Assembly (NCBI RefSeq): GCF_024622505.1
Contig: NZ_JANKAS010000004.1
Location: forward strand, 1-64,000
DNA from: Irregularibacter muris
Lineage (GTDB): Bacteria > Bacillota > Clostridia > Eubacteriales > Garciellaceae
Direction: 5' to 3'
DNA length: 64,000 nt
A model generated the notes under the pieces. The model saw only the letters and a program-made list of their open reading frames with translations. It was not told the DNA's origin and ran no database searches. The translations under genes and the position numbers were made by a program. Shown here piece after piece: positions 7,126 through 16,332 of the stretch; within the stretch, counting starts at the first letter, position 1; each line of letters opens with the position of its first letter.

Positions 7126-7767
7126 TTATTTTATATGGATGTTTATTATATTGGTCTGCAAACCCAGTCTTTCTTTTAATTCATCACTGACTTCTAATTT
7201 TAAATCTGTATTTCCAGGGAGGTTTTCAAATTCATAGACGAATGCTGTTACCACAGTTCCATCAAGACGTCTAATATCCTTTGGTTTAATATCTAGTATT
7301 TTTAAATGTTCAAAGTATTCTCCGCTAATATCTCCCTGGGTATAGATTTCTTTAGGTAGTCCTGCGGATATAGACAGTCTTTCAGAATATAGTATTTCAA
7401 AGTCTTTTTTGTCAATCACTATCTTTCCATCTGATGGAACAGGTTGTTCATCAATTTCTAGGCTATAATGCCATTCACTTTTTGCTAATTCTATAAATTC
7501 ATCCTTATCTAAATATTTTATTGCTTTATCAATGAACTTCTGATAAGTATCTCTTTCTTCTTCAAAATTTTTAACTGTTATTTCATATTCATGGTTTTTT
7601 TCTTCTAGCTTTTCAATTTTATGCTCATACCTTTTAATTTGCTTTTGCAAATTTTCAACCTCTAAATTATCCTCATGCTTCTTTGCTTGATTGGTGCATC
7701 CTACAAGACTAAGTGTAATAAATAGCATTGTACATACTAAAAATAAGAATACTACTATCCTTTTCAT
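7126..7767 (-). CDS. Coiled-coil lipoprotein, agr-controlled (paralog 1)
   Basis: A 213-aa lipoprotein with a signal peptide and the lipobox LVGC (lipid Cys near 24). A coiled coil follows (about 37-85, VENLQKQIKRYEHKIEKLEEK onward) and then a C-terminal domain of about 110 residues that begins after WHYSLEID. I do not recognise this domain. It is nearly identical to the protein encoded at 15674 from residue 37 on. It has its own agr-box promoter 39 bp upstream, and its stop codon lies only 4 bp from the end of TA element B. It is probably exposed on the outer face of the membrane. Confidence 0.75.
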   Translation of the reverse strand: MKRIVVFLFLVCTMLFITLSLVGCTNQAKKHEDNLEVENLQKQIKRYEHKIEKLEEKNHEYEITVKNFEEERDTYQKFIDKAIKYLDKDEFIELAKSEWHYSLEIDEQPVPSDGKIVIDKKDFEILYSERLSISAGLPKEIYTQGDISGEYFEHLKILDIKPKDIRRLDGTVVTAFVYEFENLPGNTDLKLEVSDELKERLGLQTNIINIHIK

Positions 7768-7805
7768 CGTTCTCCCCTTTTCTATAATTACCTCATCTCA
7801 TTACC

Positions 7806-7874
7806 ATCTTATCATAATATTCCCACTATTCAGCTTTTTGTAATAAACGATACTGGTTTTTGTCATAAACCAAG
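7806..7874 (-). promoter_or_regulatory. agr-box promoter 3
   Basis: Minus strand: GGTTTATGACAAAAA and CGTTTATTACAAAAA lie exactly 22 bp apart, followed by TATGATAAGAT whose -10 hexamer starts 37 bp after the second GTT. It drives the lipoprotein gene starting at 7767. Confidence 0.8.
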
Positions 7875-7962
7875 TTTTTTCTTTTTTAGCCATATATCAT
7901 CTAAAATTTTATTTTTAAAACCTTTTTCTTAAAACACCATTTGTATATTCTTTTAAAAAGAG

Positions 7963-7990
7963 AGACGACGTTTTTTTAAAACCGTCGTCT
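7963..7990 (-). terminator. Terminator after the decayed kinase
   Basis: AGACGACG pairs with CGTCGTCT, followed on the minus strand by TCTCTTTTT. It closes the ABC transporter/kinase-remnant transcript. Confidence 0.75.
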
Positions 7991-8071
7991 GGAAAATAAA
8001 GTATAATTTTATCGCATGAAAAGGATACTGTAGGGTAAGGGCTTTTTGTTACTGTCTGGCAGTTGCATTTT

Positions 8072-8757
8072 TTAATAATGTTTCTCTTTTAAAGGTAACT
8101 TAATTTCGAATTTTGTGTATTCATGTGCCTTACTTGAAACGTCTATTGAACCATTGTGTAAATCAACTATTTCCTTAACAATTGCCATATCTAATTTAGT
8201 TTCATTAGAATTTTTTTCAGTAGTTATTCCTCTATAGTACCGATCAAATAAGTGTTCTAAATCATTTTCATTAATTCCTTTTCTGTTATCTTGGATACTT
8301 ATAACGACATTCTCATTAGCCGATTTGACTTTTATTATAACTTTTATTGCATTCTCATTATGAGTTACTGCATTACTTAAAACCTTTAGAAATGCTCTTT
8401 TAAGTAAACTTGAATCGCCATTAATGAGAATTTTTTCTTCATCAAAAATACATTCAAAGTGATTTTGAAATTGTTGGGACATATTTGCTACTTCTGCGAC
8501 TATCTATCGAATTAGTTCATTTAAATCAACAAGAGTATTATCAATTGGTACTTCATGAGATTCTTCCATGTGAAAAGCCAGACCTAAATCATTTAGGAGG
8601 TTTTCCAAATGTACGGTTGTATTAGAAGGTGAATTCAATGGAAATTCTACTAAAAGGTATTAAGTTAACTTCTTATATATTAGGCAAACTTTTAAAAGTA
8701 AATTCCATGTTAACTTTTTTGGTTTCTCTTTAATCGCTTCTTTGATATTTTCCATAG
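8072..8757 (-). pseudogene. Decayed sensor histidine kinase
   Basis: The 3' part (8072-8482) is a recognisable HATPase domain: an N-box-like VLSNAVTHN, SIQDNRKGIN and LHNGSIDV. The usual GxGLGL box is lost (it reads ETKLDMAIVKEI). Upstream the same protein can be followed as LENLLNDLGLAFHMEESHEV and VDLNELIR, then an in-frame TAG, then IVAEVANMSQQF. The region before 8640 reads as a separate 31-residue frame starting at 8757. The membrane sensor is missing. It follows the ABC permease, so an extra kinase of that module seems to have died. Confidence 0.7.
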
Positions 8758-8831
8758 TGTTTTTCCTCTCTATCTAGGTGTAAAATGTTATTGAATTTAA
8801 AATATATAAAAAGAGTATTATCAGATAGTTT

Positions 8832-11327
8832 TTAAATTTCCCTGATAGTGTCATTTAAATCATCTTTAAATATGGTCTGAATGCTACTATGAATTGCAAG
8901 CAACATACCAAGTAGGGTGATCCCAAACACCAATATAATTGGAATATAATTAATATTTGCTAATAGTTCTTTCAATCCAAATCCAAAGTTATAATTACTT
9001 CTATAAACACGTGCTATGACGGCTACAATGAATACTGCAATATAAGCTATCAGTGTCTTTGTAAAAAGAAGTCGACTTTCAGATAAAATCATTTTCTTTA
9101 TTTGTTTTTCTGTCATACCGACAGTAGTGAGAAGTTGAAATTCTCTTTTTCTAGCCCTAAGATTCCCATGAAAACTATTGTATGCATTGGACAATGCAAT
9201 AATCAGAAAAATAATCTGAATACCTGCGTTCAAAAGATGTTCATTTCTTATTATTTCATTATCACTAGCTTCTGTTAGTAGAGTAGTGCTTATAGAATAA
9301 TCTGATTCTGGAATGAATGATGATATAATACGTTCACTTTCATCTGATACTCTAGCTAAATCCTGATTTGCTTTGAACTGTATGGTATAGTAATTTACAG
9401 GGTCTGCTTCATCATTAAATTTTTCCAGGTTATTCATAGCGGTAAAAATATATACTCCGCTGTCACCATGTTCATCTAATTCATAAGGAAAAGTATCGAT
9501 AAACCCACCAATGGGCACATTTGCAGACTTACCCTCGATGTCATATCCGACAACGATATTTTTATCATCTTTCTCGGTCAAAGGGATATACTCTCTAAAT
9601 GTATAAGGAACGAAATTACTTTTAGGTGTCTTATTTAAAAGAACATACCCGATATCATTATCCAAGTTATTTTCTTTGAGAATATTCTGATAATCATTAT
9701 CTGATAATCCATATAGCCTCAAATACATGTTATTACTGCTTTTTTTGCCTTTAGTAAAAGCACCCGACAACTCCTCAGAAGCAAAATTCTCATTATCCTC
9801 TAAAAGAAAATTGAAGTCTTTATACCCATAAACATGTAACTCATCAATGCCTTTTACATCATTGATTTTACTTATCATTTCATCCTCTAATTTAGAAGAT
9901 GTGAAAATATCTGAAGTAAAATGATAGGGGTTATTAAATTGGTCGTATTCCATGTTTAATGCTCTATATGACTGTGAAACCAGTGTGACTGTTATAGCCA
10001 TAGCTGAAATAATCATAGCCAAAATAATTGTTCTATAGGTAGATTTATAAGACTTAAAGTAATCTCTTGCTAATGATATTTCAATTTGTCCACCAATTTT
10101 AGAAGCCCCGTATTTATTTTTTTTATCTTTTCTACCATTTAGTCCTTCTATAATACGCAATTTTGCACTTTTTCTAGATGGTATCAATGCTGAAAAATAA
10201 ACAGTAAGTAATGACAAAATGATAATCAAAATGATGGGTGATACAGATATTCCAATAAAATGAAAATCATAAGCCCGCATTTTCGCACCAAATAAGTCAG
10301 ATAGATTTTTGTTGCTAATAGAATTATTCAACCAAACCAAATACATAAGAAGATTAGCAACACCGTAAGAAATCACTGTACCAGCTAAAATTGGTGTCAC
10401 AGAAAGTCTTAAAACTTTAAGTCGTACCATTTTTTTCACTTGTTTCTCGGTCATTCCTACACTTTTGAGCAACGCAAGTTCTTTAATATCTCGACTATTC
10501 CATACATTAAAAGCACCGTATATCATTACGGCAAAAAGAATCGTTAATAGAAAACAAAGACTATAAGTTTCAATGACATCAACCACAACACTTTTAGGAG
10601 GAATAAGTCCTGATGGATAAATCATTTTATATTCTAAAATACCTGTATTATAGGATAATCTTCCAGAATTCTCAGCTTCAGATTCATTAATCTGAAATTC
10701 ATTTAACATTTGTCTTGTGAGCGTATAGGTATCTCTTGGAGAGTCATACCATAAATATGCTCGCACACCTGCATTATTTTGAAGCAAATTCTCTTTTGTT
10801 TGATTTTCTAAGTAACCGAAGAGAATGGAATCCTCAAAACTATATCCATATCCATAATCATTGTATTCGCCAACAATAATGTAGTTTCTATCACCGAATT
10901 TTAATTCTGACCCAATTGTATATGTGTTATTCTTTACTAAGAAACGGGATGGAACAATCAGTTCCCCTTCCTTGGTTGGCTTTTTTCCTTGAATAATCTC
11001 AAAATCTTGCGTATTCCAGTAATCTGGACTTTTTTCATAAATCACTTCATTCATACCTGTTTCAATAATTTTATCAAATTCAACGTGGTTTATCTCTTTA
11101 TGAGTTGTCAAATAATCATAGATTGGTTCATCAATTTCTGAAAATGAGACGTGATAGTCTCCAATCATGGATTTAATATTATTATAGTCATCAGCTTTGA
11201 ATGACCCCATAATGAACACAATTGTACCAAGCAATATCACAGCCATAAGAATAGAAAATCTAGTTGCCAATGTATCCTTTTTATTATTTTTAATTGCAGA
11301 ACTTGAAAGTTCATTAATAATCTTCAT
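8832..11327 (-). CDS. FtsX-type ABC transporter permease
   Basis: An 831-aa permease with the duplicated FtsX layout. One membrane segment lies near 25-45, then an extracytoplasmic domain, three membrane helices (about 250-385) and a linker. A second unit repeats this: a helix near 430, a large outer domain, and three helices to the C-terminus. The repeated loop ELALLKSVGMTEKQVKKM / EFQLLTTVGMTEKQIKKM marks the two FtsX cores. It pairs with the ATPase gene 1 bp upstream and the neighbouring two-component system, the arrangement of BceAB/VncFG-type antimicrobial-peptide sensing and resistance modules. The substrate is unknown. Confidence 0.85.
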   Translation of the reverse strand: MKIINELSSSAIKNNKKDTLATRFSILMAVILLGTIVFIMGSFKADDYNNIKSMIGDYHVSFSEIDEPIYDYLTTHKEINHVEFDKIIETGMNEVIYEKSPDYWNTQDFEIIQGKKPTKEGELIVPSRFLVKNNTYTIGSELKFGDRNYIIVGEYNDYGYGYSFEDSILFGYLENQTKENLLQNNAGVRAYLWYDSPRDTYTLTRQMLNEFQINESEAENSGRLSYNTGILEYKMIYPSGLIPPKSVVVDVIETYSLCFLLTILFAVMIYGAFNVWNSRDIKELALLKSVGMTEKQVKKMVRLKVLRLSVTPILAGTVISYGVANLLMYLVWLNNSISNKNLSDLFGAKMRAYDFHFIGISVSPIILIIILSLLTVYFSALIPSRKSAKLRIIEGLNGRKDKKNKYGASKIGGQIEISLARDYFKSYKSTYRTIILAMIISAMAITVTLVSQSYRALNMEYDQFNNPYHFTSDIFTSSKLEDEMISKINDVKGIDELHVYGYKDFNFLLEDNENFASEELSGAFTKGKKSSNNMYLRLYGLSDNDYQNILKENNLDNDIGYVLLNKTPKSNFVPYTFREYIPLTEKDDKNIVVGYDIEGKSANVPIGGFIDTFPYELDEHGDSGVYIFTAMNNLEKFNDEADPVNYYTIQFKANQDLARVSDESERIISSFIPESDYSISTTLLTEASDNEIIRNEHLLNAGIQIIFLIIALSNAYNSFHGNLRARKREFQLLTTVGMTEKQIKKMILSESRLLFTKTLIAYIAVFIVAVIARVYRSNYNFGFGLKELLANINYIPIILVFGITLLGMLLAIHSSIQTIFKDDLNDTIREI

Positions 11328-11328
11328 A

Positions 11329-12006
11329 TTAATCTCCTTCCCTCATTACTTGCAATTTGCCATCGATCATCTTATATACCTTATCACAAGAATTTGCGAC
11401 TTTTTCATCATGAGTAATAATCATGATGGTTGACATGAAACGTTTATTTACAAGCCTGAATAAAGCTGTTATTTCTTCTGAATTTTTCCTATCTAAGTTC
11501 CCTGTAGGTTCATCAGCTAAAATGATGGCAGGTCTCGTAATCAGACTTCTTGCAATGGCAACTCGCTGTTGTTCTCCCCCTGAGAGTTGCTTGGGGTAAC
11601 GGTTTAATTTATCCTCTATACCTAACGTGGATATAATTTCATTAAAATATCCTTTATCTTCTCTTCGAGAATCCAGTAATAGTGGAAGTAGAATATTTTT
11701 TCTAACGGTTATATTAGGAATTAAATTAAAGAATTGATAGATAACACCAATATTTCTTCTTCTAAAAACAGTTAAATCTTCTTTGCTTAATTTTGTAATA
11801 TTTTTATCTTGGATAAAGATATCCCCACTTGTTGGTGTATCTACGCCAGCTAATAAATGAAGAAACGTTGATTTTCCCGACCCACTATCACCAATAATTG
11901 AAACGAAATCTCCTTTTTCCATTTGAAAATTCACATCAGTTAAGACAGTAACAGGAACTGTGGAATCATATGTTTTCGTTAAATCGTTTGCTTTTACAAG
12001 ACTCAT
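11329..12006 (-). CDS. ABC transporter ATPase (MacB/BceA type)
   Basis: A 225-aa ATPase with Walker [10 protein letters not shown] (about 42), Q-loop (YQFFNLIP), signature LSGGEQQR, Walker [10 protein letters not shown] and the H-loop IITHD. The start at 12006 is set by AGGAGG nine bases upstream; the longer frame to 12177 runs through the promoter. It is co-transcribed with the FtsX permease. Tandem repeats before the gene suggest control by the neighbouring response regulator. Confidence 0.9.
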   Translation of the reverse strand: MSLVKANDLTKTYDSTVPVTVLTDVNFQMEKGDFVSIIGDSGSGKSTFLHLLAGVDTPTSGDIFIQDKNITKLSKEDLTVFRRRNIGVIYQFFNLIPNITVRKNILLPLLLDSRREDKGYFNEIISTLGIEDKLNRYPKQLSGGEQQRVAIARSLITRPAIILADEPTGNLDRKNSEEITALFRLVNKRFMSTIMIITHDEKVANSCDKVYKMIDGKLQVMREGD

Positions 12007-12049
12007 AATGAAATCCCTCCTAAATTTATACATTAAAAATATCATAGCT

Positions 12050-12072
12050 ATGTGACTGCAATGTGACTCAAC
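12050..12072 (-). promoter_or_regulatory. 11-bp tandem repeat before the ABC operon
   Basis: TGTGACT occurs at 12051 and 12062 (minus strand AGTCACATTGC, AGTCACATAGC), an 11-bp period typical of OmpR-family operators. On the minus strand it stands directly before a TATGATATT -10-like box. The likely binder is the regulator encoded at 13165-13830. Confidence 0.55.
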
Positions 12073-12193
12073 ATAAATTCCTAAAAAATAAGTTAATAAT
12101 TTCAAATCAAAAAAATTGACAGACACAAGGGCTGTCAATCTATTCTTATAAACTGTATTATTTGTTTGTATATACAATTAAAGGATAAATTCT

Positions 12194-13168
12194 CTATTTA
12201 TAAAATCTCAACTCAAAATAATTCGAATTCTTTTCCCTAAAATACAATAAATCTCCATTTTGTTTTTCCATAATTGATTTTGCCATTGGAAGCCCAATCC
12301 CAAACCCTTTCGTCTTGGGATTGGACTTATAAAATCGTGTATAATATTTCTGTAACATCTTGTCAGATATCCCTTCACTATAATCTCTAACAAGTATACT
12401 TTGATGGATATTTGATGTTTTTAACTCTATTTCAATACCTTTTTCTTCCGAAGCTTCTAGACCATTTTTAATTATGTTAAATACGGCTTCATATACCCAT
12501 TGTTCGTCACGAAATAAAGTAAAGTCATCACCTTTTATAACTACTGGAAGATTATCTTTTGCAAAAAATGATTCTAAACTTGTTTTAATTTCTATGAGCA
12601 ATTCTTTTACACTAAACACTTCATTTCTCATTGGCACTAAACCAGAATCCAAAGACGCCATTTTAAGAAGGATATCGGTTAATTGATATAATCTATTCAC
12701 ATCATTTCTGATATACCTTGCGTATTCATCTACATTCGTTGGCTCTTCGTTTATTAAATCCAACATAAGCAATATACCTGTTAAGGGTGTTTTGATTTGA
12801 TGAGCTATATCCTCTACGTATGTTTTTAAAGTATCTCTGTTCTTTGTAGCTTCTGCAGCTACTTGTCTTTTCTCAATAACAGTTTTTACAATCTCGTCCC
12901 TTAATCGTCCAAACTCATCATCAATAACTTCATAATTGTCTGTATCTGCATCTAATGTATTTAATAATTCAAATACACTATGTATTTTTTTATTGATCAT
13001 TTTATCTTGTCTAATATCATTTAATTTAATCAATATAAATAGAACTACATTCACAATAAAAAGCCCAAATGCGGTGACTATATCAAATCTCGGACTAATG
13101 AAAACAACAAACATAGACAGAATAAAATTAAAAATAACGATTCCTATAAAGATTTTATTACTTTTCAT
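12194..13168 (-). CDS. BceS/VncS-like sensor histidine kinase
   Basis: A 324-aa kinase with two N-terminal membrane helices (about 5-25 and 30-47) and almost no extracellular loop, which is typical of intramembrane-sensing kinases that read a partner ABC transporter. HisKA motif is AHQIKTPLTG (His near 123), followed by NIIKNGLEA (N box), DYSEGIS and GFGIGLPMAK (G boxes). It overlaps the regulator gene by four bases (ATGA). Confidence 0.9.
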   Translation of the reverse strand: MKSNKIFIGIVIFNFILSMFVVFISPRFDIVTAFGLFIVNVVLFILIKLNDIRQDKMINKKIHSVFELLNTLDADTDNYEVIDDEFGRLRDEIVKTVIEKRQVAAEATKNRDTLKTYVEDIAHQIKTPLTGILLMLDLINEEPTNVDEYARYIRNDVNRLYQLTDILLKMASLDSGLVPMRNEVFSVKELLIEIKTSLESFFAKDNLPVVIKGDDFTLFRDEQWVYEAVFNIIKNGLEASEEKGIEIELKTSNIHQSILVRDYSEGISDKMLQKYYTRFYKSNPKTKGFGIGLPMAKSIMEKQNGDLLYFREKNSNYFELRFYK

Positions 13169-13830
13169 AGTTTCTCACTTTCCCAACGATATCCGATGCC
13201 TCGTACAGTCTTAATATTATCTCCATAAGTTCCCAACTTGTTCCGTAATCGCTTTATTGTTACTGTCAATGTGTTATCGTTAATCTCATATAAATTATAT
13301 CCCCACACAGAATCAATAAGATGTTCTCTGGTAATATTAAGTCCTTTATTAAGGAGGAAGATTTCAAGTACATCAAATTCTTGCCTATTTAATTCAATGT
13401 TTTTATTATTAATTCTTGCTGTTTTAAATGCACTATCTAAAACGAGTTCTTGAAAAGTGAGATCTTCCCCATCTTGAGATCTTCTCTTGAATATATTATC
13501 CATTCTTGCCTTTAAAATAGGCAGTGAAAAGGGTTTCGTAATATATTCATCTGCTCCATAATCAAATCCCGTTAAAATATTTTCTTCACTATCTCTAACT
13601 GTCAGCATTACAACTGGTATGTCATAATATTCTCGAATATATTTAAGATACTCAAAGCCTGAACCATCAGGAAGATTTACATCTAAAATCGCCAAATCAT
13701 AGTCATTCATATCTATATCAGAAATTGCTTCCAATGAATCAAAGATATCCGTTTTTATTTCAAACCGCTTCATATAAGATTGAATAGCAAAAGCAATCGT
13801 ACTGTCATCTTCAAGTATTAATATTTTCAC
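13165..13830 (-). CDS. OmpR-family response regulator of the ABC module
   Basis: 221 aa. Receiver domain with LEDD at 6-9, phosphorylated Asp in LAILDVNLPDG near 51, and KPF near 101. The winged helix (about 130-218) contains NRQEFDVLEIFLLNKG and ends in VRGIGYRWE. It is the first gene of the pair with the kinase and very probably activates the ABC genes through the tandem repeat at 12050. Confidence 0.9.
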   Translation of the reverse strand: MKILILEDDSTIAFAIQSYMKRFEIKTDIFDSLEAISDIDMNDYDLAILDVNLPDGSGFEYLKYIREYYDIPVVMLTVRDSEENILTGFDYGADEYITKPFSLPILKARMDNIFKRRSQDGEDLTFQELVLDSAFKTARINNKNIELNRQEFDVLEIFLLNKGLNITREHLIDSVWGYNLYEINDNTLTVTIKRLRNKLGTYGDNIKTVRGIGYRWESEKL

Positions 13831-14301
13831 CTCTTAACAACTCCTTTATATTAATAATGATTCCTTCATTTACTGTTATTAGCTATATAGTATAGTTCAT
13901 CAGAGTAAATTTACTTACTGCATTTCTTCTTAAAAGTTCATTAATTCTGCTCTGTTCTCAAATCATCGCATCTGTATGTTTTTCAGCATTTTTTTGCTGC
14001 TTCTTTTATTGAAATATAGTCCATACAATCTCTCTTCGCTCACTCTACTATATACGTTTAAACGAACAATATCAAAATAGCAAGCACTCTCTTATTTTAT
14101 ATATAAAAATAGAGCAGGTTATTTAACACTTCTGCTCCAATTATCTTGCTGGGCATAATTACTAGAGATTTTACGCTTGCAACATTCTCCAATTTTTTCT
14201 TATAACAAACAGATATAGCCTCATCCTTTACTTATAAAGATATGATATTCTATTCGCTGTATAGCCATTACTGCAATAAAATGAGTTCAGGCCAAAATTA
14301 A
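13831..14301. other. 470-bp intergenic region with a terminator and a possible HTH fossil
   Basis: On the minus strand the bases ending at 14024 read MDYISIKEAAKKC and then stop. This resembles the start of excisionase-like helix-turn-helix proteins (ISVKEAAEKWG...) but is frameshifted within 13 codons. The rest shows only the terminator at 14112 and A/T-rich sequence. No intact gene is visible. Confidence 0.3.
14112..14138 (-). terminator. Terminator downstream of the hydrolase gene
   Basis: GAGCAG (14112-14117) pairs with CTGCTC (14132-14137), with TATTTTTATAT following on the minus strand. It belongs to the same GAGCAG terminator family as the ones at 6761, 18418, 21627 and 23470. Confidence 0.6.
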
Positions 14302-15183
14302 TTATTTCATCCATTCTATTATTTCTTCTGCTATTTGAAAAGGATTATCCCAATGCATTAAATGTGTTGCTTCTACTCTTTTTACCAAAGAATTCGTACG
14401 TTTTTGAAATTCTTCTACTAATAAAGTCCTAATCTCATTCCAAGATGCTGGGATTGTTGCTTGCATTAGCAATATTGGCGTCTCTACTTTAGGATATATT
14501 CCATCCGTAGGGAAGTTATACATAGACTTAATAGCCCCTCTTGCCGTATCTCCAGATGCACAAAATCTGATTGTTCCATCCTCTTCTTCTTTCATCAAAT
14601 CCTTGGCAGCCTGTTCTAATAGTTTCGACCATCTTAAATAGTTGTTCCTCTCCACTTCTAAAAAGTCATTCCAATTTGTGAATACATAGCCATCAAAATC
14701 TGCTATATATGATTTTATTTCCTCTTCTAAAGAGCAATTAGGTTTAAAATCCAACTGATTTTTATCTATATTTATAAAATAATCATACTGAATCTGCTTT
14801 ATATGATAGCCTCCATCTAGTAATAGTATTTTTTTTACCTTTTCTGGATATTGCGCTGCATAATACAAAGCAATACATCCTCCCCAAGAATGTGCCAATA
14901 TGTAAAAGCTATTTTTCTCCACTAATTGGATTACCTCTGAGATCCATTTTATTAAATTGGGGATTCCATAGTCTTCGTCATTCTCAAATGCTGGTGTTCT
15001 TCCGTGACCAGGTAAGTCAATAGATATAATGTAGTATTTGTCTTTTAAAAGCTCCCCTAATTCTAAGAAACTCAAATTAGTACTGCCTAGTCCATGTAAA
15101 CAAATAATTGTAGGGTTCTCTTTTCTTCCCCATTCACAAACCCGTACCTTTGTATTTTTATTATTTAAAAAATACTGTTTCAT
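14302..15183 (-). CDS. Alpha/beta-hydrolase
   Basis: A 293-aa soluble alpha/beta-hydrolase. The oxyanion motif is CLHGLGST near 30, the nucleophile elbow is AHSWGG near 103 (a variant of GxSxG), followed by LLLDGGYH. The catalytic His is in THLMHWDNP near 277. A cap region spans about 135-215. Ribosome site AGGAAGGA lies upstream of the ATG. Substrate unknown: the fold includes esterases, lactonases and C-C hydrolases. It is a lone gene between accessory modules. Confidence 0.8.
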   Translation of the reverse strand: MKQYFLNNKNTKVRVCEWGRKENPTIICLHGLGSTNLSFLELGELLKDKYYIISIDLPGHGRTPAFENDEDYGIPNLIKWISEVIQLVEKNSFYILAHSWGGCIALYYAAQYPEKVKKILLLDGGYHIKQIQYDYFINIDKNQLDFKPNCSLEEEIKSYIADFDGYVFTNWNDFLEVERNNYLRWSKLLEQAAKDLMKEEEDGTIRFCASGDTARGAIKSMYNFPTDGIYPKVETPILLMQATIPASWNEIRTLLVEEFQKRTNSLVKRVEATHLMHWDNPFQIAEEIIEWMK

Positions 15184-15378
15184 TTTTTATATTCCTTCCT
15201 CTTTAACACCATTAATCTTTTCTAATAGTGTTTCACTATCTGAGTATTTTTCTCAATATTATAATCATTAAAAACTCGGTAAATAATTCTGCTCTGGTTA
15301 ATCTTCCTATAACTATTGCTATTCAAAATATTATTCAAAATTTTGTTTATTTTCTCTTATCTATAGTATAACAATAAA

Positions 15379-15468
15379 AAAGGTAATCGGATTGGCAAAA
15401 TGCGATTACCACTTAGGGATTATTTCATATAATCACTCTGCATGGCCTTGCAGGGTGATTACTTTTTT
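15379..15468 (+). ncRNA. Antitoxin RNA of type I TA element C
   Basis: TATAAC at 15367-15372 starts a short plus-strand RNA with the family 5' hairpin. It ends at an inverted repeat (15430-15461) followed by a T-run. It overlaps the 3' UTR and the last few codons of the toxin on the minus strand. Confidence 0.65.
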
Positions 15469-15569
15469 CCTTGTTTGTTATCCTTTAACAGAATAACAAT
15501 TAAGGAGATTGGCGATATGGTAAATACACCAAAGCTTAGCATTAAAGATATTGCTTCGTATGTACTCAT
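15459..15569 (-). CDS. Holin-like type I toxin, copy C
   Basis: A 36-aa peptide beginning MSTYEAISLMLSFGVF and ending LLKDNKQGKK. It is the paralog of the toxin at 6957 with a slightly longer basic tail, because the stop codon has shifted into the terminator stem. An AAAGGAGG site lies nine bases before the ATG. One membrane helix (about 7-29) carries a Pro (SPIS) not found in copy B. Too short for automatic gene calls. Confidence 0.75.
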   Translation of the reverse strand: MSTYEAISLMLSFGVFTISPISLIVILLKDNKQGKK

Positions 15570-15673
15570 ACCGCACCACCTCCTTTCATCAGAAAGTAAG
15601 GTGGCAATCACACCTGTTTGTATCCCATTATCTTGTATCTATTTTATCAAATATTATCATTACTTACCATGAA

Positions 15674-16306
15674 TCATTTTATATGGATATTGATTATATT
15701 GGTCTGTAAACCCAGCCTTTCTTTTAATTCATCACTGACTTCTAATTTTAAATCTGTATTTCCAGAGAGATTTTCAAATTCATAGACAAATGCTGATACT
15801 ACAGTTCCATCAAGGAGTCTAATATCCTTTGGTTTGATGTCTAATATTTTCAAATGATCAAAGTATTCTCCGCTAATACTTCCCTGAGTATAAATTTCTT
15901 TAGGTAGGCCTGGGGACATAGCTTGTTCTGCGGAATATAGTATTTCAAAGTCTTTTTTGTCAATCACTATTTTCCCATCCGATGGAACAGGTTGTTCATC
16001 AATTTCTAGGCTATAATGCCATTCACTTTTTGCTAATTCTAAAAATTCATCCTTATCTAAATATTTTATTGCTTTATCAATGAACTTCTGATAAGTATCT
16101 CTTTCTTCTTCAAAATTTTTAACTGTTATTTCATATTCATGGTTCTTTACTTCTAGCTTTTCAATTTTATGCTCATACCTTTTAATTTGCTTTTGCAAAT
16201 TTTCAACCTGTGAATTCCCTTCATCTATAGATGTTTTATTCGTACACCCTATTATTATAAATAATATCATCAATATATAAATATAAACATATATATTCTT
16301 TTTCAA
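15674..16306 (-). CDS. Coiled-coil lipoprotein (paralog 2)
   Basis: A 210-aa lipoprotein, paralog of the one at 7126. The signal peptide (MKKNIYVYIYILMILFIII) differs but still ends in a lipobox IIGC (Cys 21). The coiled coil and C-terminal domain are almost identical. The start is a TTG with AGAAGG upstream. It is the last gene of the operon that begins at 18209, so it is read from agr-box promoter 4, whereas its paralog has its own agr box. Two routes of agr control for one protein suggest dosage matters (inference). Confidence 0.75.
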   Translation of the reverse strand: MKKNIYVYIYILMILFIIIGCTNKTSIDEGNSQVENLQKQIKRYEHKIEKLEVKNHEYEITVKNFEEERDTYQKFIDKAIKYLDKDEFLELAKSEWHYSLEIDEQPVPSDGKIVIDKKDFEILYSAEQAMSPGLPKEIYTQGSISGEYFDHLKILDIKPKDIRLLDGTVVSAFVYEFENLSGNTDLKLEVSDELKERLGLQTNIINIHIK

Positions 16307-16332
16307 TTTAAACCTTCTCTCCTAAATTTATA

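Larger units (their letters stand above)
6770..7659. repeat. Segmental duplication, copy 1 (TA element plus lipoprotein gene)
   Basis: This stretch matches 15278-16207. It starts inside the GAGCAG terminator, includes the antitoxin promoter, the whole 254-bp TA element (6868-7121) and the lipoprotein gene up to about codon 37. The two copies are in the same orientation about 8.5 kb apart. They diverge upstream in the signal peptide and promoter. Confidence 0.8.
15278..16207. repeat. Segmental duplication, copy 2 (TA element plus lipoprotein gene)
   Basis: Counterpart of 6770-7659, same orientation. It contains the TA element (15380-15634) and the lipoprotein gene from codon 34 to the stop. 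It differs mainly by about 40 extra bases between the lipoprotein stop and the toxin start region, which look like a separate toxin promoter. Confidence 0.8.
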
